Positions 8,448-16,795 of a DNA stretch of 64,000 nt are shown piece after piece (the stretch's first letter is position 1; every line of letters begins with the position of its first letter). Under the pieces are notes generated by a model. That model was given only the letters and a program-made list of their open reading frames with translations, did no database searches and was not told the DNA's origin. Source of the DNA: Streptomyces nigrescens (lineage in GTDB: Bacteria > Actinomycetota > Actinomycetes > Streptomycetales > Streptomycetaceae); assembly GCA_024349765.1 (NCBI GenBank), contig AP026073.1, forward strand, positions 744,001 through 808,000, given 5' to 3'. Position numbers and translations under genes: made by a program.

Positions 8448-9965
8448 TTGGGTTTCGCGGAGAAGCGCGGAAACTACTGGCGCGGCCGGTACAAGGTCGC
8501 GCCCGGCAAGCACAACACGGTCGTCGACGAGAACGGCAAGGCGATCAGGTTCGCCACCAAGGGCGAGGCCCAACGGGCAGCAGCCGAGGCCGAGAACAAG
8601 TACCGTCGCGGCGACTGGCGCGACCCGGCCCTCGGCCAGGAGACCTTCGGCGAGTACGCGAACCGCTGGTACGAGGCCCAGGACCTGGCCGCCTCCACCA
8701 TGCAGAACTACAAGCGCCACATCGAGGAGCACCTCCTCCCCGAGTTCGAGGACAAGGCGCTCGCCGGCATCCTGCGCACGGACGTCGACCTGTGGGAGAA
8801 GAAGGAGAAGGCCCTCTACGCCGCCTCCAGCGTCAAGACCTGGCGCTCGACGCTCCACCTGATCTTCGAGGACGCGATCGACGAGGGCCTGATCACGTCC
8901 AACCCGGCTGCTCGACGGCGCGGACGGGGCAAACGCGCCGGCCGCTCCCGAGACCGTGGTCCGGAGAAGGTGGTCACCGACGCGCTCGGCATCCTGCTGA
9001 CCGCCGAGCGCGCCGCCCTGCTCTCCGGCCGTGACGACGAGTTCGTCGCCGTGGTCCTCAAGGGGTACACCGGCATGCGCTGGGGCGAGATCGTCGGCCT
9101 GGAGACCGCGTTCGTCCGTCCTGGAGCCGTCCGGGTCGAGTGGCAGCTGTACGAGCTCGACACGGGGGAGCTGGTGCGCTGCCCGCCGAAGGACGACAGC
9201 TACCGCACCATCGACTCGATGGACTGGCTGTCGGCGCTGGTCGCCAACCACATCGCCCGCACGAAGCCCAAGCCGTGCCCCTGCCACGGCAAGACCTACG
9301 TCTTCCGAGGCCAGGGCGCGGCCCGCACAGGCGGCCACCAAGGCGCGAAGCTCGCCGACGTCGCCCGCCGTGCCGGCGTCTCGACCGGCACTGTGTCCAA
9401 CGTCCTCAACCACCCCGAACGCGTCACCGAGGCCACGCGAGAGAAGGTCGAGCAGGCCATCGCGGACCTCCGGTTCGTCCGGGGCGGCGTCGTACCGGAG
9501 CATGCTGCCCACTGGCGCAGGAACGGTTTCGCAACCTGGCTGTTCACGCCGGCGGTCTCTGGCTGGTATCCGAAGAAGGCACCGCAGGAGCCACGGCTGG
9601 TGCCCTTGCTCGGCGAGCCGTGGCCCGGTGTCCCAGCACGGGGGCGGGGCGCCAGCGATCGGGCCGACGCCTGCTGGCTCCCGATAGCCAAGGGGCTCAC
9701 GCCCCACGGCCTTCGCCACACCAACCGGACGATGATGGAGGACCTGGGAACCGAGAAGGTGCTCATGGACGAACGCATGGGCCACATCGACGGCTCGGTC
9801 TCGGCGCGCTACGCCCACGTCACCCCGGGAATGCGACAGCGCCTCAAACTCGGGCTGACCGAGCAATGGGAGGCGGCGCTCGACGTCCGACTGGCGCTGT
9901 GCCCGACGTCGCCAGTGCACGTGCTCAGCGATCTCCTACGCGCTCGCGCGATCGCCCTTCGGTAG
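8448..9965 (+). CDS. Tyrosine-type integrase with an embedded LacI-type helix-turn-helix
   Basis: This 505-residue site-specific recombinase has an N-terminal arm-binding region, a SAM-like core-binding domain (about residues 66-155) and a catalytic domain. R211 (TGMRWGE), H420-G-L-R423, H446 (MGHIDG) and Y455 (SARYAHVTP) fit the catalytic R-H-R-H-Y set. Between the first arginine and the H-x-x-R box, residues 301-346 form a complete LacI-type DNA-binding head (KLADVARRAGVSTGTVSNVL, ending near RFVRG). This kind of insertion is present in some actinomycete integrases but its role is not established as far as I know. TTG 8448 is the start used; the upstream GAGGGGGACAG is a reasonable ribosome site. 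It probably acts at a tRNA gene; the tRNA-Pro fragment at 13952 is a candidate site. Confidence 0.9.
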   Translation: MGFAEKRGNYWRGRYKVAPGKHNTVVDENGKAIRFATKGEAQRAAAEAENKYRRGDWRDPALGQETFGEYANRWYEAQDLAASTMQNYKRHIEEHLLPEFEDKALAGILRTDVDLWEKKEKALYAASSVKTWRSTLHLIFEDAIDEGLITSNPAARRRGRGKRAGRSRDRGPEKVVTDALGILLTAERAALLSGRDDEFVAVVLKGYTGMRWGEIVGLETAFVRPGAVRVEWQLYELDTGELVRCPPKDDSYRTIDSMDWLSALVANHIARTKPKPCPCHGKTYVFRGQGAARTGGHQGAKLADVARRAGVSTGTVSNVLNHPERVTEATREKVEQAIADLRFVRGGVVPEHAAHWRRNGFATWLFTPAVSGWYPKKAPQEPRLVPLLGEPWPGVPARGRGASDRADACWLPIAKGLTPHGLRHTNRTMMEDLGTEKVLMDERMGHIDGSVSARYAHVTPGMRQRLKLGLTEQWEAALDVRLALCPTSPVHVLSDLLRARAIALR

Positions 9966-9979
9966 CTCTACGTTGCTCC

Positions 9980-10004
9980 GCAGCATGCCTGCGGTGCATG
10001 CTGC
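9980..10004. terminator. Hairpin between convergent genes
   Basis: A perfect 9-base inverted repeat (GCAGCATGC and GCATGCTGC, 7-base loop) lies between the integrase stop and the stop of the convergent XRE-ImmA gene. It could terminate both. No T-tract follows. Confidence 0.5.
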
Positions 10005-10050
10005 GAATGCGGGGAGCCATACTGTTCGTCGGCTCGTGGCTCACGTAGCG

Positions 10051-11076
10051 CTATGCCGCTGACGCGACCTCGATGCTCTCCACGATCCGCGGCGGCAGGA
10101 CAGCACGGGCAGCGCCGCTTTCAGGGGAGGCGAGGTACCGCAAAAGCCCTACCGGCTGTTCCGGCCGGCCTAGGGGAACGGGCTCGACACGTCGCCACCC
10201 TCTGGCGGACGCAGCCTTGATTGCCGTCAAGTACGTGCTCTCGCTCATGCGGCCTAGTGTCCGTGCACGCATCAGCAGGGCAGCCAAAGACACCTGCCAA
10301 CGCCGCTTCAGTTCGAACAGGGTTGGCCACTCAACCGTGGTCGGCAGCTGGTCGTAGATGTCCTCGGCGGGCATGAGGAAGGCTGCCGCGAACTGGTGGG
10401 CCTGCGTCTCGACCTCTTTGACGCCCCAGATCTGCTCACCATGCAGTACGACATGGGCGAGTTCGTGTGCGGCATCGAACCGGGATCGGGCACGGTCGTC
10501 CTTGTCGGTGCCCAGAACGACGACAGGGTGGTCGGCGAAGGGTAGAGAGAAGGCATCGACGTCTGTGCTGCCGAGGGGAAGACGGATCACGGCGACCCCA
10601 TGTGCTTCCAGTAGCTCAACGACATTCCCGACCGGGCCCGAGGGAAGCTCCCATAGAGACCTGACGCGGGCGGCGGTCTGCTCGATCTCGGCTGCAGGGA
10701 CGTCCAGCCCGCTCACGGGGATCACGGGCACGTCGCTTGCGCAGAACCGCTGCGCGGCTGAGGCTCGGACGGCCAAGTCGTGTGCGACATGAGCGATCGC
10801 TCGGGCGCGGCGGCGGTCAACCACCGATGTTCGGCGCAGCGACCGGAAGAAGCCCTCGTGGCTCTCGGTCATCGTCTCGTGGAAAAACGCGGGGGGTACC
10901 GCGAGGATCTCGGCCAGAGTGCTGACGGACTCTGGGCTCGGGCGCGCCGCCCCGCTCTCGAACTGACTGATCGCGGCAGGTGTGAGGCCAGCCTCTCTGG
11001 CCAGCTGTGCCTGGGTCAGCCCGGCCAGCTCGCGGGCTGTTCGAAGTCGAGTGCGCTCGAACGCCTGCGTGCTCAT
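10051..11076 (-). CDS. XRE helix-turn-helix fused to ImmA/IrrE metallopeptidase
   Basis: This 341-residue protein has an N-terminal XRE domain (TARELAGLTQAQLAREAGLT, then AISQFESGAARPSPE) and a C-terminal ImmA/IrrE zinc peptidase domain with HELAHVVLH, followed by an EVETQAHQFAAAFLMP acidic helix. ImmA/IrrE proteins cut repressors; a fused repressor-protease may cut itself or a partner on a damage signal. ATG 11076 is preferred to the longer frame at 11172 because the XRE fold begins within 10 residues and GGGGAG precedes it. It is divergent from the CBASS operon. Separate HTH and peptidase regulators (CapH and CapP) are known for CBASS, so this may be a fused counterpart; that link is inferred. 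Confidence 0.9.
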   Translation of the reverse strand: MSTQAFERTRLRTARELAGLTQAQLAREAGLTPAAISQFESGAARPSPESVSTLAEILAVPPAFFHETMTESHEGFFRSLRRTSVVDRRRARAIAHVAHDLAVRASAAQRFCASDVPVIPVSGLDVPAAEIEQTAARVRSLWELPSGPVGNVVELLEAHGVAVIRLPLGSTDVDAFSLPFADHPVVVLGTDKDDRARSRFDAAHELAHVVLHGEQIWGVKEVETQAHQFAAAFLMPAEDIYDQLPTTVEWPTLFELKRRWQVSLAALLMRARTLGRMSESTYLTAIKAASARGWRRVEPVPLGRPEQPVGLLRYLASPESGAARAVLPPRIVESIEVASAA

Positions 11077-11233
11077 CTCTCCCCTTGTCTGTCCTTGCTT
11101 GATCCCGGCCCCCACATCTTGGCGGATCGCGGAAGCCACGCACGCCCCAGGGGGCGCCACCGGCATAAGCACTACGATCTGAGTGTAGAAGGACGCGCGG
11201 AAAGTCGTGCTGTGATATTAAGTACTCTCGAGA
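11077..11233. promoter_or_regulatory. Divergent promoter region between regulator and CBASS operon
   Basis: These 157 bases must contain both promoters. Reading rightward, GATATT at about 11214-11219 (within TGTGATATT) is a possible extended -10 close to the patatin start. The XRE protein is the obvious candidate ligand of an operator here; no clear long palindrome was found. Confidence 0.4.
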
Positions 11234-12241
11234 GTGAAGATCCGGCTCGGCGGGCCGGATCTTCTGGGAGCCGTGGCGCCGGGGGCGGTTGAACTGACAG
11301 AGCGTTTCCAGATCTTGGCCTTGGACGGCGGCGGATTTCGCGGCATGTTCTCCGCAGCGGTCCTGACCCGCTTGGAGGAAGATCTCGGCACCCGGATCGT
11401 CGATCACTTCGACCTGATCGCGGGCACATCTACGGGTGGCATCATCGCGCTGGGCCTCGGTCTCGGGCTGTCGCCCCGGGAGATCCTCACCTTCTACACG
11501 GAGCACGGCCCGCGGATCTTCCGGGATCGCAGCCGGATGCGCGGTATCCGGCACCTGGTGCGGGCGAAGTACGGCTCCGAGCCTTTGAAGGCAGCGCTCA
11601 CCGAGGTGTTCGGTGACCGAACCTTCGGGGAGAGCACCAAACGACTCGTGATCACCTCGTACAACGTCGCCGCCGATGACGTTTACCTTTTCCGGACCCC
11701 GCATCTGCCCACCCTGAAGCGGGACTGGCGCGAGAAGGCTGTGAACGTCGCACTCGCCACCTCTGCCGCGCCGACCTACCTGCCCGGGATGCCGTTGGAC
11801 GGAGCGCGCCTCATCGACGGCGGCGTGTGGGCGAACAACCCGACCATGGTCGCGCTCACCGAGGCGGTGGGGCCGCTCTCGGTTCCGCTCAAGGCGATCC
11901 GGGTGTTCAGCCTGGGGACCACGATCGACGTCCGCAGCCGCCATCGCCGTTTGGACCGCGGCGGCATGCTCCCTTGGGCTCGCGACGCCGTGGAGGTGCT
12001 TATGCGGGCACAGAGCGAGAGCGCCGCCAAACAGGTGAAGCACTTCGTCGGGAAGGCCAACGTGCTCCGCCTCAATCCGACGGTACCGACGGGCGCCGTC
12101 GCGCTGGACAAGGTCGACACCGAGACCCTCTACGGGCTCGCCGGCCATGTCAGCCGCGACGCTTCGCCCACCGTCCATCGCATGTTCTGCGATCACCGCG
12201 CTCCGGTGTTCGCGCCCTTCTACCCCGCACGTGAGGAATGA
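11234..12241 (+). CDS. capV: Patatin-like phospholipase, CBASS effector
   Basis: This 335-residue patatin has the glycine-rich oxyanion motif DGGGFRG (31-37), the nucleophile elbow GTSTGG with S66, and the catalytic aspartate in DGGVWANN (about D195), so it has the full Ser-Asp dyad. In CBASS such proteins (CapV) are activated by a cyclic nucleotide and degrade membrane phospholipids, killing the infected cell. It is the first gene of a three-gene operon with the CD-NTase 1 base downstream. GTG 11234 has no good ribosome site; GTG 11273 after GGGAG is an alternative and would shorten the protein by 13 residues. Confidence 0.93.
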   Translation: MKIRLGGPDLLGAVAPGAVELTERFQILALDGGGFRGMFSAAVLTRLEEDLGTRIVDHFDLIAGTSTGGIIALGLGLGLSPREILTFYTEHGPRIFRDRSRMRGIRHLVRAKYGSEPLKAALTEVFGDRTFGESTKRLVITSYNVAADDVYLFRTPHLPTLKRDWREKAVNVALATSAAPTYLPGMPLDGARLIDGGVWANNPTMVALTEAVGPLSVPLKAIRVFSLGTTIDVRSRHRRLDRGGMLPWARDAVEVLMRAQSESAAKQVKHFVGKANVLRLNPTVPTGAVALDKVDTETLYGLAGHVSRDASPTVHRMFCDHRAPVFAPFYPAREE

Positions 12242-12242
12242 C

Positions 12243-13379
12243 GTGGACTCGCTCGATGAGATGCTGTCGATGCTGCTCGACGGCGCGGTGGAGGTGCTCG
12301 ACATCTCCCCCGAACTGCATGACAACGCTGTTGAACGCTACGAGGAGGTCGGCACCTGGCTCGCCGAGAACGGGAGCCCGGGGTGGCAGATTTATCCCCA
12401 GGGTTCCTTCCGCCTGGGCACCGTGGTTCGCCCAGGCACACCCGGTGGCGAGTACGACATCGACTTGGTCTGCCGCCTGCCCTTGCGCCCGGAGAGCACT
12501 ACGCAAGAGCGGCTCAAGCAGCGGGTCGGCGATCAGCTGACTGCCTACCGTAAGTGGAAGCAGGACCGAGGCCACACCGACGGCCCGGAATCCATCGAGT
12601 CTCGCCGCCGCTGCTGGACCCTGGGATATCCGGGGTTCCACCTCGATGTCCTGCCCGCCATCCCGGACGAGGACCGCCCGCCCACCGGCATCCGCCTGAC
12701 GGACAAGGATCTCTGGCAGTGGCAGCGCAGTAACCCCATCGGATACGCGGACTGGTTCCGGCGTCGATCGGAACTGTCCCGCCAAATTCTGGAGAAGCGA
12801 CACGCCAACGTTGCGGACGTTCCCACCTGGCCAGTTCGCAGTCCGCTGCAACGCGTCGTGCAGATCCTCAAGTGGCACTGCATGATCATGTTCGCGGAGG
12901 ACATCGACAACCGGCCGCCGTCGATCCTCATCACCACGCTCGCCGGACACGCGTACAGCGGCGAGGATGATCTGTTCACTGCCGTGCGCAGCGTGCTTGA
13001 CAACATGCTGACCTTCATCGAGAGGCGCGACGGCCAGTGGTGGGTGCCCAACCCGGCGCACAAGGCAGAGAACTTCACCGACAAGTGGAACGAGTACCCC
13101 GAGCGCCGGAAGGCTTTTCACTCCTGGTACGACGAGATCGCCACGACCGTGAGCGAACTCGCCGGCATGGAGACCAAGGGCCTGGACGCAGTCTTTGAGC
13201 GACTCGCAAAGTCCTTCGACCCCGACCCCGTCCGCCGGTCCTACGAACGCTATGCCGCCCGCGTGAGTGCATCCACCAACAACCGAATGGGCCCCACCGG
13301 ACTGCTCTCCCCGACTACGGCAGGCCCCCGCAAGCTGAAGAACACCTTCTATGGCCAGCATTCCTCATCGCGCAATTAA
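12243..13379 (+). CDS. CD-NTase (cGAS/DncV-like nucleotidyltransferase) of CBASS
   Basis: This 378-residue nucleotidyltransferase shows the GS motif (QGSFRLGTV) and the catalytic acidic pair in EYDIDLV, plus a third acidic strand at FHLDVLPAIPDE. It would make the cyclic oligonucleotide signal on phage infection. GTG 12243 is preferred because GAGGA lies 5 bases upstream; GTG 12231, inside the patatin gene, is the alternative. The 3' end overlaps the E2-like gene by 29 bases. Which cyclic product is made cannot be told from sequence. Flanked by a patatin and an E2-like protein, it fits a short type II CBASS locus. Confidence 0.93.
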   Translation: MDSLDEMLSMLLDGAVEVLDISPELHDNAVERYEEVGTWLAENGSPGWQIYPQGSFRLGTVVRPGTPGGEYDIDLVCRLPLRPESTTQERLKQRVGDQLTAYRKWKQDRGHTDGPESIESRRRCWTLGYPGFHLDVLPAIPDEDRPPTGIRLTDKDLWQWQRSNPIGYADWFRRRSELSRQILEKRHANVADVPTWPVRSPLQRVVQILKWHCMIMFAEDIDNRPPSILITTLAGHAYSGEDDLFTAVRSVLDNMLTFIERRDGQWWVPNPAHKAENFTDKWNEYPERRKAFHSWYDEIATTVSELAGMETKGLDAVFERLAKSFDPDPVRRSYERYAARVSASTNNRMGPTGLLSPTTAGPRKLKNTFYGQHSSSRN

Positions 13380-13824
13380 CCTCGGTCGGCAACTGGCCGC
13401 GATCAAGGCCGTCCTTCCCGAGGCTAAGGGAACCGTGCGGAGCGGTGAGCTCGTCTGCACGGTCTTCCTCCAACCCACCCCCGCCAGCAGGCGCTACACG
13501 GTACGGATCACCTACCGGCACCGACACCGACCGCGAGTGATGGTCATCGACCCGCCCCTGGCCCTGCACCCGCGTGCCACCGCCTTGCCGCATGTCTATG
13601 CAGGCGGCGACCTGTGCCTGCATCTGCCTGGGGAGTGGAAGGAGGACATGCTCCTTTCACGCACGATCCTGCCGTGGGCCTCGGAGTGGCTCCTGCACTA
13701 CGAGGTGTGGCGGGTCGTGGGGCGTTGGTCTGGCAGCGGCCACGACTATGCCGTGCCGCCGCCCGCTGAGCCCGACGATGGGGAGCAGCCGACCGTCGGG
13801 CGGCGTGAGCCGACCAGCTCCTGA
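13351..13824 (+). CDS. E2-like ubiquitin-conjugating-type protein of short type II CBASS
   Basis: This 157-residue protein is a stand-alone bacterial E2-like fold. The region DLCLHLPGEW followed by LLSRTILPWASEWLLHYEVW matches the active-site and C-terminal helix pattern of E2-like CBASS proteins, with the cysteine in DLCLH as likely nucleophile. Short type II CBASS loci carry only the E2 domain, and the protein is thought to attach the CD-NTase to a target and so tune its activity. No E1 or JAB deconjugase gene is adjacent. It overlaps the CD-NTase gene by 29 bases, implying coupled translation. Confidence 0.85.
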   Translation: MASIPHRAINLGRQLAAIKAVLPEAKGTVRSGELVCTVFLQPTPASRRYTVRITYRHRHRPRVMVIDPPLALHPRATALPHVYAGGDLCLHLPGEWKEDMLLSRTILPWASEWLLHYEVWRVVGRWSGSGHDYAVPPPAEPDDGEQPTVGRREPTSS

Positions 13825-13900
13825 TCTCGAAGAGTGGCCGTCAGGGAGCCACATTCCGAATTCGGCTCCCAAATGGCTCCCGAAATGCCCTCGGAACCAC

Positions 13901-13937
13901 TCAGGGGCCCGACCCGCTAAGCGGATCAGGCCCCTGA
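13901..13937 (+). terminator. Terminator hairpin after the CBASS operon
   Basis: TCAGGGGCC (13901-13909) pairs with GGCCCCTGA (13929-13937), and a small CCGCTAAGCGG palindrome forms an inner hairpin. It lies 77 bases past the E2-like stop and just before the tRNA-Pro fragment. A GC-rich hairpin at this place is common downstream of actinomycete integrase/att regions. Confidence 0.7.
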
Positions 13938-13951
13938 CCTGGTACTACGGC

Positions 13952-13993
13952 GTCGGGGTGGCGGAATTTGAACCCACGACCTCTTCGTCCCGA
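13952..13993 (-). other. 3' end of a tRNA-Pro gene: attachment-site fragment
   Basis: On the minus strand these 42 bases read as the 3' half of a tRNA-Pro: the 3' anticodon stem (GGGACGAAG), variable region, T-arm GTGGGTTCAAATTCCGC and acceptor strand CACCCCGAC. The 5' half is absent. Integrative elements that target a tRNA leave such a fragment at one end, so this is most likely an attL/attR scar. The T-arm is GGGTTCAAATTCC, a small departure from the perfectly paired CCC expected in a working tRNA. The intact tRNA must lie outside the window. Confidence 0.75.
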
Positions 13994-14075
13994 GGAGGCT
14001 CGGGTGAGATCGGTGATTCGCTCAAAGCGACCTCTGAATGCGTTGCGTATCGTCTCCGGGAGGCATCGTTGGGAA

Positions 14076-15617
14076 CTACGTGTCGTCACCCCGTCCCAGA
14101 CGCATACCGGACAGCCGGTCTTCCAGTTGGCCTGCGAGACCGCCCTGAAGATCGTATTCAGACCCAGGGACGTTCAGAGTCATCCGCCCGTCGCTTACAT
14201 GATCCCGAATGGCGCTCAACTCTCGCCCCATATCCTCGACGTCTCGTGCGGTGATGCGCAGTTCCAGCGTGTGAGTGTCGCTGAAGACGACGGGGCGAAT
14301 ATTCGTACGGGACATCAACTGCCGGGCAAACCGCCACAGCCATTCCGGGTCACGGTGGCGGATGATCAATGTGAACGCTGCCGGGCTGCGGTGCGGACGA
14401 AGGGCATCCGGCTCGCGCCATGCCTGGGAGGCCGCCATACGCTGCTGGAGTGCGTACGTGGGCTGCCAGTCGATGCGCGCGCCCTCGCTGGCAGGTGCGA
14501 GTTTGAAATGCAGGGACTCTTCATGCGGCGGCGGTAGGCGTCGTGCGGGAGACCGGGTCGGCTGATCCGGACTCTGGCCGGTGTAGGTGGTCAGCGCGGT
14601 ATGCGCGCTGGAGTTGAGGCAGTGCTCGAGCCACCGCCAGGATGTTGGGCGTTCGCCATGGCGGTCTTGGGTAAGCAGTCGCATCGCGTCGGCCAGGATG
14701 CGGAGCCCCTCTGCGGCCATCGGCAGCGTGCGGCTTTCTGCCAGATGCTCGATGACGCTGTGGTTGTCGAAGCGACGTTGCGTTCGGTGCGCCAACCAGA
14801 CCCCGATGGCGAGGACGTCGGACATTCCTTCACCCGCGGTTCGATCAGTTGCCAGACGTTGCAGCCACTGCTGAGCTCCTTCCACCTCACCTCGTCGGCA
14901 GCGCGCGTACCCGACAGCCACATCGAACAGTGAGGGCCGCATCCCCGGGGCCCGGGGCGGCTCTTGCCACGCTGTCTCGATGGCCAGAGCAGCATGCATG
15001 CGACCGGTGCGTAGAGCTTCGAGCAGTGTGTATCCAGAGTCGGCGACTGGACGTACTTCGAGCGGTCCTTTCAGCACTGCCGAGAGAGGTTTTACCGTCA
15101 TCTCGGTGCGGCTGGGCAGCATGGTGCAGGCGGGTGCACGGTTCGCACCGCCTGTTTGTACGGCCCAGACGCTGTCCGGTGTTAGGTGTGGGGTGGAGGG
15201 TCCGCGGCGCCTGGTGTCCCGGGCCCAGGGCGTGGGCGAGTCGGTGGCTAGGCTGCGCGGGCTCCACTCTCCGTCGGCGTGCTGCCACAAACAGATCCAT
15301 CCGCTACTGGAGCGGGTAGCGCGCGTGGCTGGCAGCGACGGTCTCGCCGGAGGGACGAGTGAGGCGGAGGGGGAGCTGCCGCCGGTAATGACGGTCGGTT
15401 GCAGACGGACGTAGGGCGACCAGCTGCGCAGGAGGTTGCGCTCGCCTCGGGGCAGGGAGACAGTATGCGGAGTTCCTGCGATGAGCGGGAAGACGTCAAG
15501 AATCTCGGCGCTGCTGTTTAGGCGCTCGACAGCACCAATCACCGTTCCGGGGGCGGCCCCCGCCAGATCAAGGGGGTACACGTGCGTCGTATGCGTTGCG
15601 GCCGCAGGGCTACTCAT
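14076..15617 (-). CDS. Unknown protein, third gene of the hydrolase-caspase operon
   Basis: I do not recognise a family for this 513-residue soluble protein. The first 60 residues are beta-rich; about residues 195-315 are amphipathic helices that could be TPR-like (LLEALRTGRMHAALAIETAW, then GYARCRRGEVEGAQQWLQRL). The C-terminal 100 residues look alpha/beta (FTLIIRHRDPEWLWRFARQL, then TLELRITARDVEDMG). It has no signal peptide or membrane segment. ATG 15617 overlaps the caspase stop by ATGA. It could be the sensor, substrate or scaffold of the protease; this is inference from position. Confidence 0.85.
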   Translation of the reverse strand: MSSPAAATHTTHVYPLDLAGAAPGTVIGAVERLNSSAEILDVFPLIAGTPHTVSLPRGERNLLRSWSPYVRLQPTVITGGSSPSASLVPPARPSLPATRATRSSSGWICLWQHADGEWSPRSLATDSPTPWARDTRRRGPSTPHLTPDSVWAVQTGGANRAPACTMLPSRTEMTVKPLSAVLKGPLEVRPVADSGYTLLEALRTGRMHAALAIETAWQEPPRAPGMRPSLFDVAVGYARCRRGEVEGAQQWLQRLATDRTAGEGMSDVLAIGVWLAHRTQRRFDNHSVIEHLAESRTLPMAAEGLRILADAMRLLTQDRHGERPTSWRWLEHCLNSSAHTALTTYTGQSPDQPTRSPARRLPPPHEESLHFKLAPASEGARIDWQPTYALQQRMAASQAWREPDALRPHRSPAAFTLIIRHRDPEWLWRFARQLMSRTNIRPVVFSDTHTLELRITARDVEDMGRELSAIRDHVSDGRMTLNVPGSEYDLQGGLAGQLEDRLSGMRLGRGDDT

Positions 15618-16795
15618 GAGACATCCACCTGCACGGTGTGGTGGAAGCATGGCGGCTGCAGCCACACCTGCTGACTCGTGGTGCTGTAAGGCCCGTCGGT
15701 GAACGCGACATGGAGGTCGCCCTCGCCTGCCGGACCCGAATCGATCCATGGTTCGGGTCCGGGCATTCGTGACGCGACCTGGTTGCCGCGCAAGTCTGCG
15801 AGCGACCAGGTTGCAGTGGCCAAAGCGTGGTTGGGAGCAGTGTCGAAGTGGAACGACACCTGTGGTCGGTTTTTGAACCGCAGCAGCACACCGCCGCGCA
15901 CATTGGTGCTGGACGTGACGCACTGCTGCTCGGGCATGCTGTGGTTGCGCAATCCGGGCCACTGCATGAGTTGGTCGATGGCCGTCCCGATGCTGGTGGT
16001 GGTCACCTGCCAGCCCTGCCCATCACGGCGGTGCTCGGGCGAGAACAGGGCCTTTAGGAACGACTGAGTGAACAGGGTGCTCTCGCCGGTGCGGCCGTGC
16101 GCCGGTGCCCCTGACCCGGTGGAGTACACCACGAGCTGTTCCGGATCGTGCGAAATATGCAGCTCAGGGCCTAGGGCCGTGGACTTAAGCGAGCGCAGCG
16201 TGACATCCACATCCTGCGAGCTCCTGCATGCGTCGAGGAAGAAACACTGGATGGCCGCACGGTTACCCTGCATGTTCTGTACGGTTCCGCGTACGTCGAT
16301 GGAGTTCTCGAAGGCGGCGAACCGGCTGGCGCGGGTGTTCTGCAGCAGCAGGGAATGATCTCCGTAGGCGCCAAGCTGAAGACCATGACCGCAGAAGTAG
16401 AGCAGAGCGATATTGCCTCGGTCGCTGTCACATCGCTCGTACCACCGCTCGAAGGCTTCCTTAACATCTTCCAGCTCGGCTGTTCTACCAAATTCGTCGC
16501 CGACATCGGGAAATAGATCCGCGAAGCCAGCGGGAAGCTGTGGATCTACGGACGAGATGACGGCTTCGATGCTGCCCAGTGCTCGATCTGGCACGTCGCG
16601 CAGCTCCTTCAATAGCGTCACGCACACCTCGTACGCGGACGCGGGAGGTGCCGTCAGCTGCCCTAGCCCTTTGGCCAACGTCCCGGGGCGAACCTGGTGC
16701 TTGCTGCCGCCGTTGAAGTAGTCATAGCGGCCGACCCCGATGACCAGGACATGAATTGCTGGGCCGGCCTCCTGGCTCTGCCACAAGGTGGTCAC
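15614..16795 (-). CDS. Caspase-like (peptidase C14) protease
   Basis: This 393-residue protein has an N-terminal caspase-fold domain. A first strand (IHVLVIGVGRYDYF) leads to the catalytic His-Gly in LLYFCGHGLQ (H137) and the catalytic cysteine in CFFLDACRSS (C190), so the dyad is intact. About residues 285-393 form a beta-rich C-terminal domain, probably for binding. GTG 16795 is chosen since it overlaps the hydrolase stop by GTGA; the open frame upstream is a shadow. It is the middle gene of a coupled operon with an alpha/beta hydrolase before and an unknown protein after. Likely roles are phage-triggered or programmed-death proteolysis, with a neighbour as substrate. Confidence 0.9.
   Translation of the reverse strand: MTTLWQSQEAGPAIHVLVIGVGRYDYFNGGSKHQVRPGTLAKGLGQLTAPPASAYEVCVTLLKELRDVPDRALGSIEAVISSVDPQLPAGFADLFPDVGDEFGRTAELEDVKEAFERWYERCDSDRGNIALLYFCGHGLQLGAYGDHSLLLQNTRASRFAAFENSIDVRGTVQNMQGNRAAIQCFFLDACRSSQDVDVTLRSLKSTALGPELHISHDPEQLVVYSTGSGAPAHGRTGESTLFTQSFLKALFSPEHRRDGQGWQVTTTSIGTAIDQLMQWPGLRNHSMPEQQCVTSSTNVRGGVLLRFKNRPQVSFHFDTAPNHALATATWSLADLRGNQVASRMPGPEPWIDSGPAGEGDLHVAFTDGPYSTTSQQVWLQPPCFHHTVQVDVS

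Noticed and set aside
7839-9920. A 693-residue minus-strand open frame as a gene
   Set aside because: It is the antisense shadow of the excisionase and integrase genes.
13952-13997. A complete tRNA-Pro gene
   Set aside because: Only the 3' half is present and the sequence beyond the anticodon loop does not pair.
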